Shown here in pieces: positions 26,309 to 35,091 of a DNA stretch of 64,000 bases. Made by a program: the position numbers and the translations under genes. Location of the stretch: contig NZ_JAFKFX010000028.1 of the NCBI RefSeq assembly GCF_017308075.1, positions 124,001-188,000 on the forward strand. The letters are read 5' to 3'. The notes under the pieces are model-generated. The model ran no database searches, had not been told where the DNA came from, and saw only the letters and a list, made by a program, of their open reading frames with translations. Positions within the stretch are counted from its first letter, which is position 1, and every line of letters starts with the position of its first letter. This DNA comes from Allobosea sp. Lineage in GTDB: Bacteria > Pseudomonadota > Alphaproteobacteria > Rhizobiales > Beijerinckiaceae.

Positions 26309-27068
26309 GACCGTCCTCATCCTTGGTGGCACCAGCGAAGCGGCTGCACTTGACCAGCTTCTGGCTGAGCAGGCCCCCGAGATCCGTGCCGTGATCTCTC
26401 TCGCCGGCCACACCTCCGATCCGCGGCCGCTGTCGCTGCCGACCCGCATCGGCGGCTTCGGCGGCATTGCCGGTCTGCGGCGCTATCTCGTCGAGGAAGG
26501 CGTGGTCGCGGTCATCGATGCGACCCATCCCTTCGCCGCCATCATGCCCTTTCACGCGGAGGCCGCCTGCAAGGCCGAGGGCGTGCCGCTGCTCGCGATC
26601 AGGCGCGAGAGCTGGCGGCCTCGGGCCGGCGACCGCTGGCGCAGCGTGCCGAACATTGCCGCCGCTGTCGAGGCGCTCGGCGCCGAGCCGCAGCGCGTCT
26701 TCCTGACCATCGGCCGGCTCGAGCTGCCGCATTTCTTTGCGGCACCGCAGCACCGCTATCTGATCCGGGTCATCGAGCCGGTCGGCGAACTGCCGCTGCC
26801 GCATGCCAAGGTCCTGCAGCAGCGCGGGCCTTTCGAGGCCGAGGCCGAGGAAAGGCTGATGCACCGGGAGGGGACGCAGATCCTGGTCAGCAAGAATGCC
26901 GGCGGCTCGATGACGCTCGGCAAGCTCGTCGCGGCGCGCCGGCTCGGCCTGCCGGTGATCATGGTCGAGCGGCCGCCCAAGCCCGATGTCGAATACGTCA
27001 CCCATATCGATCAGGTTCTGCCCTGGCTGGTGGCGCAGGGGCTCTTCGTCACAGAACGCGGCGTATAG
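26307..27068 (+). CDS. cobK: Precorrin-6A reductase (inverted in the operon)
   Basis: 253 residues. The start TVLILGGTSEAAALDQLL, the VIDATHPFAAIM motif and the SKNAGGSMTLGKLVAAR segment are diagnostic of CobK/CbiJ, which reduces precorrin-6A with NADPH. The gene lies on the opposite strand between cobL and cobJ. Its start codon shares a CATG with cobL, and its last 58 bases overlap the end of cobJ, leaving no free intergenic DNA on either side. Its promoter must lie inside cobL. Confidence 0.95.
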   Translation: MTVLILGGTSEAAALDQLLAEQAPEIRAVISLAGHTSDPRPLSLPTRIGGFGGIAGLRRYLVEEGVVAVIDATHPFAAIMPFHAEAACKAEGVPLLAIRRESWRPRAGDRWRSVPNIAAAVEALGAEPQRVFLTIGRLELPHFFAAPQHRYLIRVIEPVGELPLPHAKVLQQRGPFEAEAEERLMHREGTQILVSKNAGGSMTLGKLVAARRLGLPVIMVERPPKPDVEYVTHIDQVLPWLVAQGLFVTERGV

Positions 27069-27802
27069 ACAAAGGGGGCTTTTCCCTCGCGCGCGATCAG
27101 GCGCGTGCCGCTCGCACCGATCATCACCAGCGTCGCCATGTCGGCCGTGCCTGCTGCTTCATGAGCTTCGCTCAGCGTCAGGACGCGCAGTGCTTCGTCG
27201 GCCCGGCCGATGGCGCGCGCGAACAGCACCGGCGTGTCGGCCGCCCGGACAGCGAGTGCGAGTTCCAGCGCCTTGCCGAGCTGCCAGGGCCGCGCCTTCG
27301 AGATCGGATTGTAGAGGCAGATCACGAAATCCGCCCGCAGCACCGCCTCCAGCCGGGCGGTGACGACGTCCCAGGGCTTGAGATTGTCCGATAGCGAGAT
27401 CGCGCAGAAATCGCCCCCGAGCGGGGCGCCGGCCGCCGCGGCCGCTGCCAGCATCGCGGTCACGCCGGGTTCGACGGTGATCGTGAGCTCGCGCCAGCCG
27501 GGCTTGCCGGCCTCTACAGCCTCGAATACGGCGGCCGCCATGGCGAAGACGCCGGGATCGCCGCCGGAGACCACCGCGACCTTCTTTCCCGCGGCGGCGA
27601 GTTCCAGCGCATGCCGGGCCCGGTCGATCTCGACGCGGTTGTCGCTGGCATGCTTGCTCTGGCCGGCCCGGGCGGGGATACGGTCGAGATAGGGGCCATA
27701 GCCGATAAGGTCGCTGGCCTGATCGAGTGCCGCCTGTGCCGCCGGCGTCAGATAGCGCGCTTCGCCGGGGCCGAGCCCGACGACGGTGAGAGAGCCGGTC
27801 AC
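27011..27802 (-). CDS. cobJ: Precorrin-3B C17-methyltransferase
   Basis: 263 residues of the tetrapyrrole methylase family. Markers are LTVVGLGPGEARYLTPAA, the DLIGYGPYLDRI segment, VAVVSGGDPGVFAMA, and DFCAISLSDNLKPW, typical of CobJ/CbiH. It methylates C17 and drives ring contraction of precorrin-3B. It overlaps cobI by four bases and, at its 3' end, overlaps antisense cobK by 58 bases. The C-terminal tail TPRSVTKSPCATSQGRT is encoded within that overlap. Confidence 0.96.
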   Translation of the reverse strand: MTGSLTVVGLGPGEARYLTPAAQAALDQASDLIGYGPYLDRIPARAGQSKHASDNRVEIDRARHALELAAAGKKVAVVSGGDPGVFAMAAAVFEAVEAGKPGWRELTITVEPGVTAMLAAAAAAGAPLGGDFCAISLSDNLKPWDVVTARLEAVLRADFVICLYNPISKARPWQLGKALELALAVRAADTPVLFARAIGRADEALRVLTLSEAHEAAGTADMATLVMIGASGTRLIAREGKAPFVYTPRSVTKSPCATSQGRT

Positions 27803-28542
27803 AGCCGTCGCCCTTCGCCGGGCACCAGGATCATCGAGAAGTAAGGCGCCTCGTCATCGGGCTTCTCGGCCAGCCTCACCACGCGCTGGTCGGCCATGGT
27901 GGCGCGCTCGACATAGATGGCGCGGTTGATCAGCCCCGCTTGCTGCAAGGCTCGCCTGACCTTGGGCAGGTTGCGGCCGAGCTTCATGATCACCGCCGCA
28001 TCAGTGTCGACGAGACGGCGCGTCAGCTCGCCTTCGGCGAGCGTGCCCGGCAGCACGGTCATCACGTCGTCGCCCCAGGTGATCGGGGCGGCGGCCCGCG
28101 TCCAGGCACCGGCCATTCCGGTGACGCCCGGCACCACCTCGGTCGGGAAACGCTGGGCGAGGCGCCGCCAGAGATGCATGAACGAGCCGTAGAAGAACGG
28201 ATCGCCATCGCAGAGTACGGCGATGGTGCGGCCGGCGGCCATTTCATCCGCGAGCCTTTCGGCAGCGGCGTCGTAGAAGGCGGCGATCGGCCCGGCATAG
28301 CCTTCTTCCTCGACCGGCACCTCGGTCGTCACCGGAAAGGCGAGCTCGATCTCGCGGGCGGCGTCGGGCGCGATGATCGCATCGGCGGTGACGCGGGCAT
28401 TGCCGCGCCGGCCGCGCTTGCAGAAGTGCACGAGACGGTCGGCCTTGAGGATGATGTCGCGGGCACGCACTGTCATGTAGTCGGGATCGCCGGGGCCGAG
28501 GCCGACGCCGAAAAGCAGGGTGCGGGGGGCTCGTTCGCTCAC
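27799..28542 (-). CDS. cobI: Precorrin-2 C20-methyltransferase
   Basis: 247 residues. The opening LLFGVGLGPGDPDYMTVRA, the central VLCDGDPFFYGSFMHLW and EVVPGVTGMAGAW are typical of CobI. It transfers the C20 methyl group to precorrin-2. It sits four bases after cobH and overlaps cobJ by four bases. Confidence 0.96.
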   Translation of the reverse strand: MSERAPRTLLFGVGLGPGDPDYMTVRARDIILKADRLVHFCKRGRRGNARVTADAIIAPDAAREIELAFPVTTEVPVEEEGYAGPIAAFYDAAAERLADEMAAGRTIAVLCDGDPFFYGSFMHLWRRLAQRFPTEVVPGVTGMAGAWTRAAAPITWGDDVMTVLPGTLAEGELTRRLVDTDAAVIMKLGRNLPKVRRALQQAGLINRAIYVERATMADQRVVRLAEKPDDEAPYFSMILVPGEGRRL

Positions 28543-28546
28543 CCTC

Positions 28547-29179
28547 TTACTCCTTCACCTGCGCCAGCGCGTTGACCGCCGCAGCCGCCATCGCCGAGCC
28601 GCCGCGCCTGCCATGCACCACGAGGAAGGGCACGCGCCCGTCCAGCGCCAGCGCCTCCTTCGATTCGGCCGCGCCGACGAAGCCGACGGGGATGCCGATC
28701 ACGGCGGCCGGCTTGGGCGCTCCGGCATCGAGCATGTCGAGCAGGCGGAACAGCGAGGTCGGCGCATTGCCGATGACCACGAGGCTGCCCTCCAGATGCG
28801 GCCGCCAGAGCTCCATCGCCGCGGCCGAGCGGGTCGTGCCCATCTCCTGCGCCAGCTTCGCCACCGAAGGGTCGGTGAGCGTGCAGATCACCTCGTTGCC
28901 GGCGGGAAGGCGGGCGCGGGTGACGCCGTCGGCGACCATGCGGGCATCGCAAAGGATCGGTGCGCCCTTGGCCAGGGCCGCTTCCGCGGTCGCCGCGAAA
29001 TCCGGCGACATCGCCACGTCCTTGGGCAGATCGGTCATGCCGCAGGCATGGATCATCCGCACGACGACGCGCTCGGCGGTGCCGGAAAAGCCGGAGAGGT
29101 CGGATTCGGCCCGGATGATGGCGAAGGAGCGCTCGTAGATCGCGGCTCCGTCGCGCAGATAGGCGTGGCGCGTGTTCAA
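28547..29179 (-). CDS. cobH: Precorrin-8X methylmutase
   Basis: About 210 residues. Hallmarks are ERSFAIIRAESDL, RMIHACGMTDL, NAPTSLFRLLDML and the catalytic histidine in FLVVHGRRGGSAMA. It moves a methyl group from C11 to C12 to give hydrogenobyrinic acid. No in-frame ATG is close to the conserved N-terminus. I place the start at a TTG (complement of 29177-29179) because GGGAATGAAGA precedes it and it falls just after the cobG stop; the start is uncertain. Confidence 0.92.
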   Translation of the reverse strand: MNTRHAYLRDGAAIYERSFAIIRAESDLSGFSGTAERVVVRMIHACGMTDLPKDVAMSPDFAATAEAALAKGAPILCDARMVADGVTRARLPAGNEVICTLTDPSVAKLAQEMGTTRSAAAMELWRPHLEGSLVVIGNAPTSLFRLLDMLDAGAPKPAAVIGIPVGFVGAAESKEALALDGRVPFLVVHGRRGGSAMAAAAVNALAQVKE

Positions 29180-29183
29180 ATCT

Positions 29184-30476
29184 TCATTCCCGATGGTGCG
29201 CTGCGGCCTCGAGGCGCGCGCGGATGTCCTGACCCGGTTCGAGCCGGCGCACAAGTTCCGCCAGCGTCAGATGTGCGATCGGCTTGCCACGGGTGCTGCC
29301 GGCGAGGATGACGTCGTAGCCGGCCTCGCTGGCCAGGAGGGTGAGGTCGGCAGCGCCCTGGCGGGCGCAGGATTTGACGCAGCCGGAAAGATGCAGCGTC
29401 AGCCCCTCCGCCAGCAGGGGCGCCAGGACCTGCGACAGAGGTCCAGCATCAGCGAGCGTCGCTGCGGTGGCACGATCGCAGGCCGGCGCGCCGGCACAGG
29501 CCGAGACGGGCAGGCGCGGGTCGCTTGGCGAGAGCACGAGGCCTTCTTGTGCGAGGGCGGCAGCCAGCTCCTCGGCGGCGGCGCCCGAAACCCCGCAGAA
29601 GCCGAGACCGCGCCAGGGCGAGAGCCGGATCTCTTCGATCGCGAAACGCTCGGCCAGTTCCGCGAGTCGGGCCAGGCTTGCGGCGTCGCCGCGGCCGAAG
29701 GGCAGGCCGGCGAGGACTGCGAAACGGTTGTCCCGCTCGGCGGCGACGCCAACCGGTGCAGGGGAAGGGCGCGCCGTGGGAGCCGGCATCGGAGCCAGGC
29801 CGCACACGGCGGCGAGCGCGTTCAGCGCCTCGTCGTCGAGCTCGCGCATGCGCCGGACCTCGCCGCTTCTGACGCGCGCCTCGGCGGTGAAGCCGGTGAG
29901 CAGCATCGCGGCGATCGCGGGCGCAGTTGCCGGATCGACCGGTCCGAACCAGAGCCCGCCCGGCAGGCCGAAGGCGACGGCCTCGATGGCGACGGCGCGC
30001 AAGCGCAGATCGGCCGCAAAATCGTCGAGCGCCAGAGGGCCGCCGCCATCGACCACGATCGAGAACTTGGCCGGCAGCCCCGCGACGCGGCGGCCGGCGC
30101 TTTCGACCGCTGCGGCGAGGGCGGCAGCGTCGAGCAACTCGCCCGCTTCACGGCCGGCGAGCGGCGAAGCCAGCACCAGCCGGTGCGGCCCCTCGCCCGT
30201 CGCCTCGTCGACCAGCCCGGCGGCGAGCAGTTCCGCGACCAGTGCCGAATGTGTCTCTTCGCGCACGCCGCGCAGCTGGAGATTGCCGCGGCTCGAAATC
30301 TCGATCTGCCCGTTGCCATGGCGGGTCGCCAGTTCGCCGATAAATGCCAGCTGCGCCGGCGAAAGCGCTCCGCGCGGTGGATGCAGCCGCACCAGCCAGC
30401 CATCGCCGGTCTGCATCGGCCGCAAGGTGCCGGGGCACCAGCCGCGTCGCATCGTTGCGGGGGCGGGCAGGCTCAT
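29184..30476 (-). CDS. cobG: Precorrin-3B synthase
   Basis: 430 residues with the two-repeat sulphite/nitrite-reductase fold. The [4Fe-4S] and sirohaem-type ligands appear as CAGAPAC and, about 50 residues on, SGCVKSC. ISSRGNLQLRGV is also characteristic. CobG uses oxygen to hydroxylate C20 and form the lactone, which marks the aerobic pathway. The start overlaps the cobN stop (ATGA). Confidence 0.94.
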   Translation of the reverse strand: MSLPAPATMRRGWCPGTLRPMQTGDGWLVRLHPPRGALSPAQLAFIGELATRHGNGQIEISSRGNLQLRGVREETHSALVAELLAAGLVDEATGEGPHRLVLASPLAGREAGELLDAAALAAAVESAGRRVAGLPAKFSIVVDGGGPLALDDFAADLRLRAVAIEAVAFGLPGGLWFGPVDPATAPAIAAMLLTGFTAEARVRSGEVRRMRELDDEALNALAAVCGLAPMPAPTARPSPAPVGVAAERDNRFAVLAGLPFGRGDAASLARLAELAERFAIEEIRLSPWRGLGFCGVSGAAAEELAAALAQEGLVLSPSDPRLPVSACAGAPACDRATAATLADAGPLSQVLAPLLAEGLTLHLSGCVKSCARQGAADLTLLASEAGYDVILAGSTRGKPIAHLTLAELVRRLEPGQDIRARLEAAAHHRE

Positions 30477-33400
30477 TCCGCCGCCTCCCGCTCGGCGGCG
30501 AGCAGCGCCGTGGAGTTCAGCCGGCTGCGCCAGAGCCCGCGCGTCTGCGCCTCGGCGAGACGCGAGCGGATCGAAGCGGCGGCCGGCGCGTTGACCGCCT
30601 CCAGCGCCTGCCAGGTCGCGGCATTGCCGCAATAGGCCTGGAACACCGCATCGAACAGGGCGTCCGAGACGGCGTCCGTGCTCGCGGCATAGACGAAGAG
30701 CGCATCGACCGCCTCGGCGAGCTCGGCCGCGCCGCGCCAGCCATGGGCGAGATGGCTTTCGATCCAGCGGGGATGACAGAGCCGGCCATGGACGATGCGC
30801 GAGACATCCTCGGCGAGCGTCCGCGCCTTCGGAGCCTGCGGATCGGAGGTATCGAGGCTGTAGGTCACCGCCTCTCCGCCCAGCGCCCGCATTGCCGCGA
30901 CGAAGCCGCCGATCGCATCGGCCGCGCTCGTCGCTTCCAGTATGTCGCGGCCGGCGGTGTCGCTGGCATGGATGAAGGCATCGGCCGCCGCGACCCTTGC
31001 CGCGAAGCCGATATCGGCCCGTCCTGACCCGTCCGCCCCGCCATAGGCATGGCTGCTGGCTGCGAGATAGGCCGCGCCGAGTTCGTCGCGCGAGCGCCAG
31101 TCGCCATCGAGCGCCCGGTCGGCCATGGCCGCGCCATAGCGGCCGGGCGCGGCGCCGAAGATCCGGCTGCCGGTCTCGCCGCGCCGGCGGGCGGCGGCCG
31201 GCTCGTTCCATTCCTCGGGCTCGTCGAGCGCCGCGACGGCTCTGGCGGCGGCGTCGAGCAGGGCGATCTGCGCCGGAAACGTGTCGCGGAAGGCACCGGA
31301 AATGCGGATCGTCACGTCGAGCCGCGGCTGGGCGAGCTTGGCCTGCGGCGTGATGGCGAAGCCCGTGACCCGGGTCGAGCCATGGTCCCAGACCGGCGCG
31401 ACCCCCATCAGATGCAGCGCATGCGCTATGTCTTCGCCGCCGGAACGCAGGGTGGGAGAAGCCCAGAGATCCATGACGATCCGGCGCGGATAATCGCCCT
31501 CGTCCTGGAGATGGCGGGCGACTACGGCCTCGGCCGCCAGCCTCCCCAATCTGGCGGCGGCGCGTGTCGGCACGGCACGCGGATCGAGCGTCGAGAGGTT
31601 GCGCCCGGTCGGCAGCACGTCCGGGCGGCCGCGCTGTGGCGCCCCGGCGGGGCCGGGCGGCACGAAGCGGGCATCGAGGGCCTTCAGCAGGTTGCGACGC
31701 TCGTTAGCAGCCGATTCCGGATCGGCTTCCGAGCTGCCGAAGATGTGCAGGCCGTCGCGGAACTGCATCTCGGCGAGGTCGCAGAGATGCGCATCGAGCG
31801 CCGCGAGCGCGCTCGGCATGTCCTGGTCGGAGGTTACGCCGCAGGCGGCGGCGAGCCCGCTCGCTTGCGCCCGGTCGATGATTTCGCGCGCCACGATCTC
31901 GGCGCGGCGCGGATCGAGCACCTGCGCCTGCGCATATTCCTCGACGAGATCGCGCAGCAGGGCCGCCTCGCCGGCGGTTTCGTCGGCTGCCAATGGCGGT
32001 GGCAGATGGCCGAGCGTCAGAGCTGAAAGCCGGCGCTTGGCGGGGGCCGCCTCGCCGGGGTCGTCGACGACATAGGGATAGATCACCGGCAGTGCGCCGA
32101 TGGCAAGGCGAGGCCAGCATGCGGCCGAGAGCGCCACCGCCTTGCCGGGTAGCCATTCGGTCGTGCCATGGGTGCCGAGATGAATCAGGGTGTCGACCCG
32201 CTCGACTTCCCGCAAGCCGAGGTAGAAGGCGAGATAGCCATGTCCCGGCGGCGCGTCGGGATCGTGATAGCGCGCCTTGCGGTCGGGCGAGGCGTCGCGA
32301 GCCGGCTGCAGGGCGATGGCGAGCTTGCCGAAGCGCATCAGACGGAAGCGGAAGGTTCCGCCGTTGCAGGCCGTGTCGGCTTCGGGGGCGCCATGGCTGG
32401 CGATAAGCGCATCGCGGGCGGCCGCTGGAATCGTGGCGAGCCAGTTGCGGTAGGCCGAGAGCGGAACGGCGAAGTCGGCGGGGCCCTCGGTGAGTGCGGA
32501 CATCAACCGCCAGCCCTCATCCTGAGGAGCGGCTGCAGGCCGCGTCTCCTCAGGATGAGGGCTGAGCGTAGGGACGACGTTGCGGGCGACATCATACCCC
32601 GCCCCGGCCAGCAATTCCCGGGTCGCCAGCGCGCTCGCCGGCGTGTCGAGTCCGACGGCGAAGCCGGCGCGGCCGCCGCGGGCGGGATAGTCCGACATCA
32701 CCAGAGCGAGCCGCCGCTCGGCGGCCGGCTTGCGGCCGAGCGCCACCCAGTTCGCCGCGAGCTCGGCGAGCGCGGCTATGCCGTCCGCATCGGGCGCGAG
32801 CCGGCGCAGGCTGAGGCCGGTCGCGGGATCGCTGACCTCCTGCTTGAAGGCGACAGGGATCGCGCCGAGCCTGCCGTCGAACTCCGGCAGCGCCGCCTGC
32901 ATGGCGAGGTCGGCGGCGGAAAGCCCGCGTGGCGAGGCTTCCCAGGCCTCGCGGGCGCTGCCGACCGGCACGGCCTGCAAGATCGGACAATCGGCAGCGT
33001 CGAGTACGAAGCCCTCGCCCTCGCGGGCCGAGAAGGCGGTGCTGGTGATGATCAGCGCCGGCTTGCGTGCCGCGATCAGCTCGGCGAGCCCGGCCGCGAC
33101 GGTAGCATCCTTGAGGCTGGTCAGGGCGAGCGGAAGCGGGGCGAGGCCGCGCTCGGCAAGGGCTGCCACGATCGCCTCGACCATCGCGGTGTCACCGGCG
33201 GCGACGCCGGAGCGATAGACCAGGACGGGAACGAGAGGCATTTCGGCCGGCAGGGCGGCGAGCGCGGTGCGCCAGGGCAGGGGCGCGGCGTCGGGGCCGA
33301 GGGCGAAGAGCGGCGGGAGCGGGAGGGCAGCGAGGTCGCGCTGTCCCTCATCCCCCTGCCGGGACCTTCTCCCCGGCGCAGCCGGGTCGGATGAGGGCAG

Positions 33401-33979
33401 CGTTGCGAGATAACCGTCGATACGCCCCAGCAGCCGCCGCATGTTCTCGGCACCGCCGCCGGCGTGGAAATAGCCCAGCAGCGCGCCCGCGAAAGCCGGC
33501 GGCACCGTGCCATGGCCGGCCAGCCGCTCATCCTCCCGGTCGTCGCCGGGCAGCACGGCGAGCGCCACGCCGTGCTGCCGGCAGGCGGCAGCGACCTGCT
33601 CGATCCCGTAGCGCCAGCTGTCGAGTCCGCCAAGGCAGCGCAGCAGCACGAAACGCGAGCGGCTCAACGTCTTTTCGATCAGCATGTCGATCGAGAGCGG
33701 ATGCTTGCAGCGTCGCAGCGGCACGAGGCGAAGCGTGAGTGCCGCGCCTCCGCCGTCATGCTCGCCCTTGTGGCGAGCATCCATGTCTTGAACACTGGCC
33801 GTGCCAAGGGAAGGCCTGGATGGTCGGGACAAGCCCGACCAGGACGAAGAGGCCGCCGCCACCGCCGAAAGATCGCTGTCGCTGAAGGAGAGAACGATGA
33901 TGTCTCCCGGCGGCAAGGCGAGGTCGACGGCGTCTTCGCCGTCGTCGAGCCTCACCTCGCTGGTCGGAAGCAGATGCAT
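30473..33979 (-). CDS. cobN: Cobaltochelatase subunit CobN with three in-frame repeat insertions
   Basis: 1168 residues, the large magnesium-chelatase-H-like subunit that binds hydrogenobyrinate a,c-diamide and inserts cobalt with CobST. Core motifs include KHPLSIDMLIEKTL, VMSDYPARGGRAGFAVGLD, LIHLGTHGTTEWLPGKAVAL and RDGLHIFG. Three stretches do not belong to the family and are translations of dispersed palindromic repeats: about residues 45-76, 194-213 and 472-490. Each keeps the frame open. Whether the enzyme tolerates them is unknown, but the surrounding blocks are intact, so I regard the gene as functional. No cobS or cobT is in the window. Confidence 0.95.
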   Translation of the reverse strand: MHLLPTSEVRLDDGEDAVDLALPPGDIIVLSFSDSDLSAVAAASSSWSGLSRPSRPSLGTASVQDMDARHKGEHDGGGAALTLRLVPLRRCKHPLSIDMLIEKTLSRSRFVLLRCLGGLDSWRYGIEQVAAACRQHGVALAVLPGDDREDERLAGHGTVPPAFAGALLGYFHAGGGAENMRRLLGRIDGYLATLPSSDPAAPGRRSRQGDEGQRDLAALPLPPLFALGPDAAPLPWRTALAALPAEMPLVPVLVYRSGVAAGDTAMVEAIVAALAERGLAPLPLALTSLKDATVAAGLAELIAARKPALIITSTAFSAREGEGFVLDAADCPILQAVPVGSAREAWEASPRGLSAADLAMQAALPEFDGRLGAIPVAFKQEVSDPATGLSLRRLAPDADGIAALAELAANWVALGRKPAAERRLALVMSDYPARGGRAGFAVGLDTPASALATRELLAGAGYDVARNVVPTLSPHPEETRPAAAPQDEGWRLMSALTEGPADFAVPLSAYRNWLATIPAAARDALIASHGAPEADTACNGGTFRFRLMRFGKLAIALQPARDASPDRKARYHDPDAPPGHGYLAFYLGLREVERVDTLIHLGTHGTTEWLPGKAVALSAACWPRLAIGALPVIYPYVVDDPGEAAPAKRRLSALTLGHLPPPLAADETAGEAALLRDLVEEYAQAQVLDPRRAEIVAREIIDRAQASGLAAACGVTSDQDMPSALAALDAHLCDLAEMQFRDGLHIFGSSEADPESAANERRNLLKALDARFVPPGPAGAPQRGRPDVLPTGRNLSTLDPRAVPTRAAARLGRLAAEAVVARHLQDEGDYPRRIVMDLWASPTLRSGGEDIAHALHLMGVAPVWDHGSTRVTGFAITPQAKLAQPRLDVTIRISGAFRDTFPAQIALLDAAARAVAALDEPEEWNEPAAARRRGETGSRIFGAAPGRYGAAMADRALDGDWRSRDELGAAYLAASSHAYGGADGSGRADIGFAARVAAADAFIHASDTAGRDILEATSAADAIGGFVAAMRALGGEAVTYSLDTSDPQAPKARTLAEDVSRIVHGRLCHPRWIESHLAHGWRGAAELAEAVDALFVYAASTDAVSDALFDAVFQAYCGNAATWQALEAVNAPAAASIRSRLAEAQTRGLWRSRLNSTALLAAEREAAE
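32511..32564. repeat. Palindromic repeat inside cobN (AGCCCTCATCCTGAGGAG type)
   Basis: Perfect 18-base arms AGCCCTCATCCTGAGGAG (32512-32529) and their reverse complement (32546-32563) surround a 16-base centre. They match the outer arms of the intergenic element at 22430-22538. In cobN the element is translated as about residues 472-490 (LSPHPEETRPAAAPQDEGW). Confidence 0.9.
33342..33400. repeat. Palindromic repeat inside cobN (CCCTCATCC...GGATGAGGG type)
   Basis: Outer ends CCCTCATCC and GGATGAGGG with an internal CTTCTCCCCGG segment match a repeat family common in rhizobial intergenic regions. It encodes cobN residues of about 194-213 (LPSSDPAAPGRRSRQGDEGQ), which interrupt an otherwise normal region. 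Confidence 0.8.
33754..33846. repeat. Palindromic repeat inside cobN (CGTCATGCTCG type)
   Basis: The element starts CGTCATGCTCGCCCTTGTGG, contains a GATGGTCGGGACAAGCCCGACC hairpin in its second half, and ends in a decayed CAGGACG. It is about 93 bases long, or 31 codons, and is translated as about residues 45-76 of CobN. The ends resemble those of the intergenic repeat at 36741-36820. Confidence 0.8.
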
Positions 33980-34041
33980 CGCATCACTTTCTCAACATGA
34001 TGTCCGGAAGGCGCGAGACCGCCGTCTGGACATCATCGCTT

Positions 34042-35091
34042 TCAGCCCTTGAGGGCGGCCTCGACGGCGGAGCGGTCGAAGCCTTTGAGGCCGATGACGA
34101 CGAGCCTGCCGTCACGGGCCTCGTCGGCCTCCCAGGCGCGGTCGTAATGGTGGCCGATGCGTCGGCCGACGCCCTGCACCACGAGCCGCATCCGCTTGCC
34201 GGGGACGGCGGCAAAGCCCTTCAGGCGCAGCACGCCTTCGGCCTCGGCGGCCTTGGCGAGGCGGGCGACGAGTTCCTCCGGCGAGCCGGCTTCCGGCAGC
34301 GGCAGGGCGACGCTGTCGAAATCGTCATGATCATGGTCCTCGCCCTCGCCATGATGCGAGGGGCGGGCCGCGAGGTCGGCTTCGGCGGCGGCGCCGAGCC
34401 CGATGATCAGGGCCGGCTCGACCTTGCCATGAGCGGTCTCGACCACCTTGATCGCCTTGGGCAGGTGCTTGGCGATCTCGGCCTTGACCCGCTCGCGCCC
34501 TTCCGCGTCGACGAGGTCGCTCTTGTTGAGCAGGATCAGGTCGGCACAGAGGATCTGGTCCTCGAACACCTCCTCCAGCGGGTTGTCGTGGTCTACCGAC
34601 TGGTCCTGAGCCGCCTGTGCCTTCAGCGCTTCGGGATCGTCGGCGAACTGGCCCTCGGCGACGGCCGGCCCGTCGACCACTGCGATCACGCCGTCGACGG
34701 TGACGCGGCTGCGGATCGCCGGCCAGTTGAAGGCCTGGACCAGCGGCTTCGGCAGAGCCAGGCCCGAGGTCTCGATCAGGATGTGCTGCGGCGGGTTCGG
34801 CCGGTCGAGCAGCTTCACCAGTGCCGGCACGAAGTCATCGGCGACAGTGCAGCAGATGCAGCCATTCGGCAGCTCGACGATGTCATCCTCCGAGCAGCCC
34901 TCGATGCCGCAGCCGGCGATGAAGGAGCCGTCGAAGCCCAGATGGCCGAATTCGTTGACCAGCACGGCGAGGCGCTTGCCGCCGGCATTCTCGAGCAGAT
35001 GCCGGACGAGGGTCGTCTTCCCGGCGCCGAGGAAGCCGGTGATGATCGTGCACGGCACCTTGCCGAGCGTGGGGTTCTGGGGAGCGTTCAT
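34042..35091 (-). CDS. cobW: CobW-type metallochaperone GTPase
   Basis: 349 residues of the COG0523 GTPase family. The P-loop is GFLGAGKTTLVRHLL, the metal-binding CxCC motif is GCICCTVADDF, the base-recognition motif is LLNKSDLVD, and a His/Asp-rich metal-binding stretch HHGEGEDHDHDDFD lies between the two domains. CobW is thought to deliver cobalt to the chelatase. It overlaps the DUF1636 gene by four bases and is followed by cobN after 62 bases. Confidence 0.96.
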   Translation of the reverse strand: MNAPQNPTLGKVPCTIITGFLGAGKTTLVRHLLENAGGKRLAVLVNEFGHLGFDGSFIAGCGIEGCSEDDIVELPNGCICCTVADDFVPALVKLLDRPNPPQHILIETSGLALPKPLVQAFNWPAIRSRVTVDGVIAVVDGPAVAEGQFADDPEALKAQAAQDQSVDHDNPLEEVFEDQILCADLILLNKSDLVDAEGRERVKAEIAKHLPKAIKVVETAHGKVEPALIIGLGAAAEADLAARPSHHGEGEDHDHDDFDSVALPLPEAGSPEELVARLAKAAEAEGVLRLKGFAAVPGKRMRLVVQGVGRRIGHHYDRAWEADEARDGRLVVIGLKGFDRSAVEAALKG

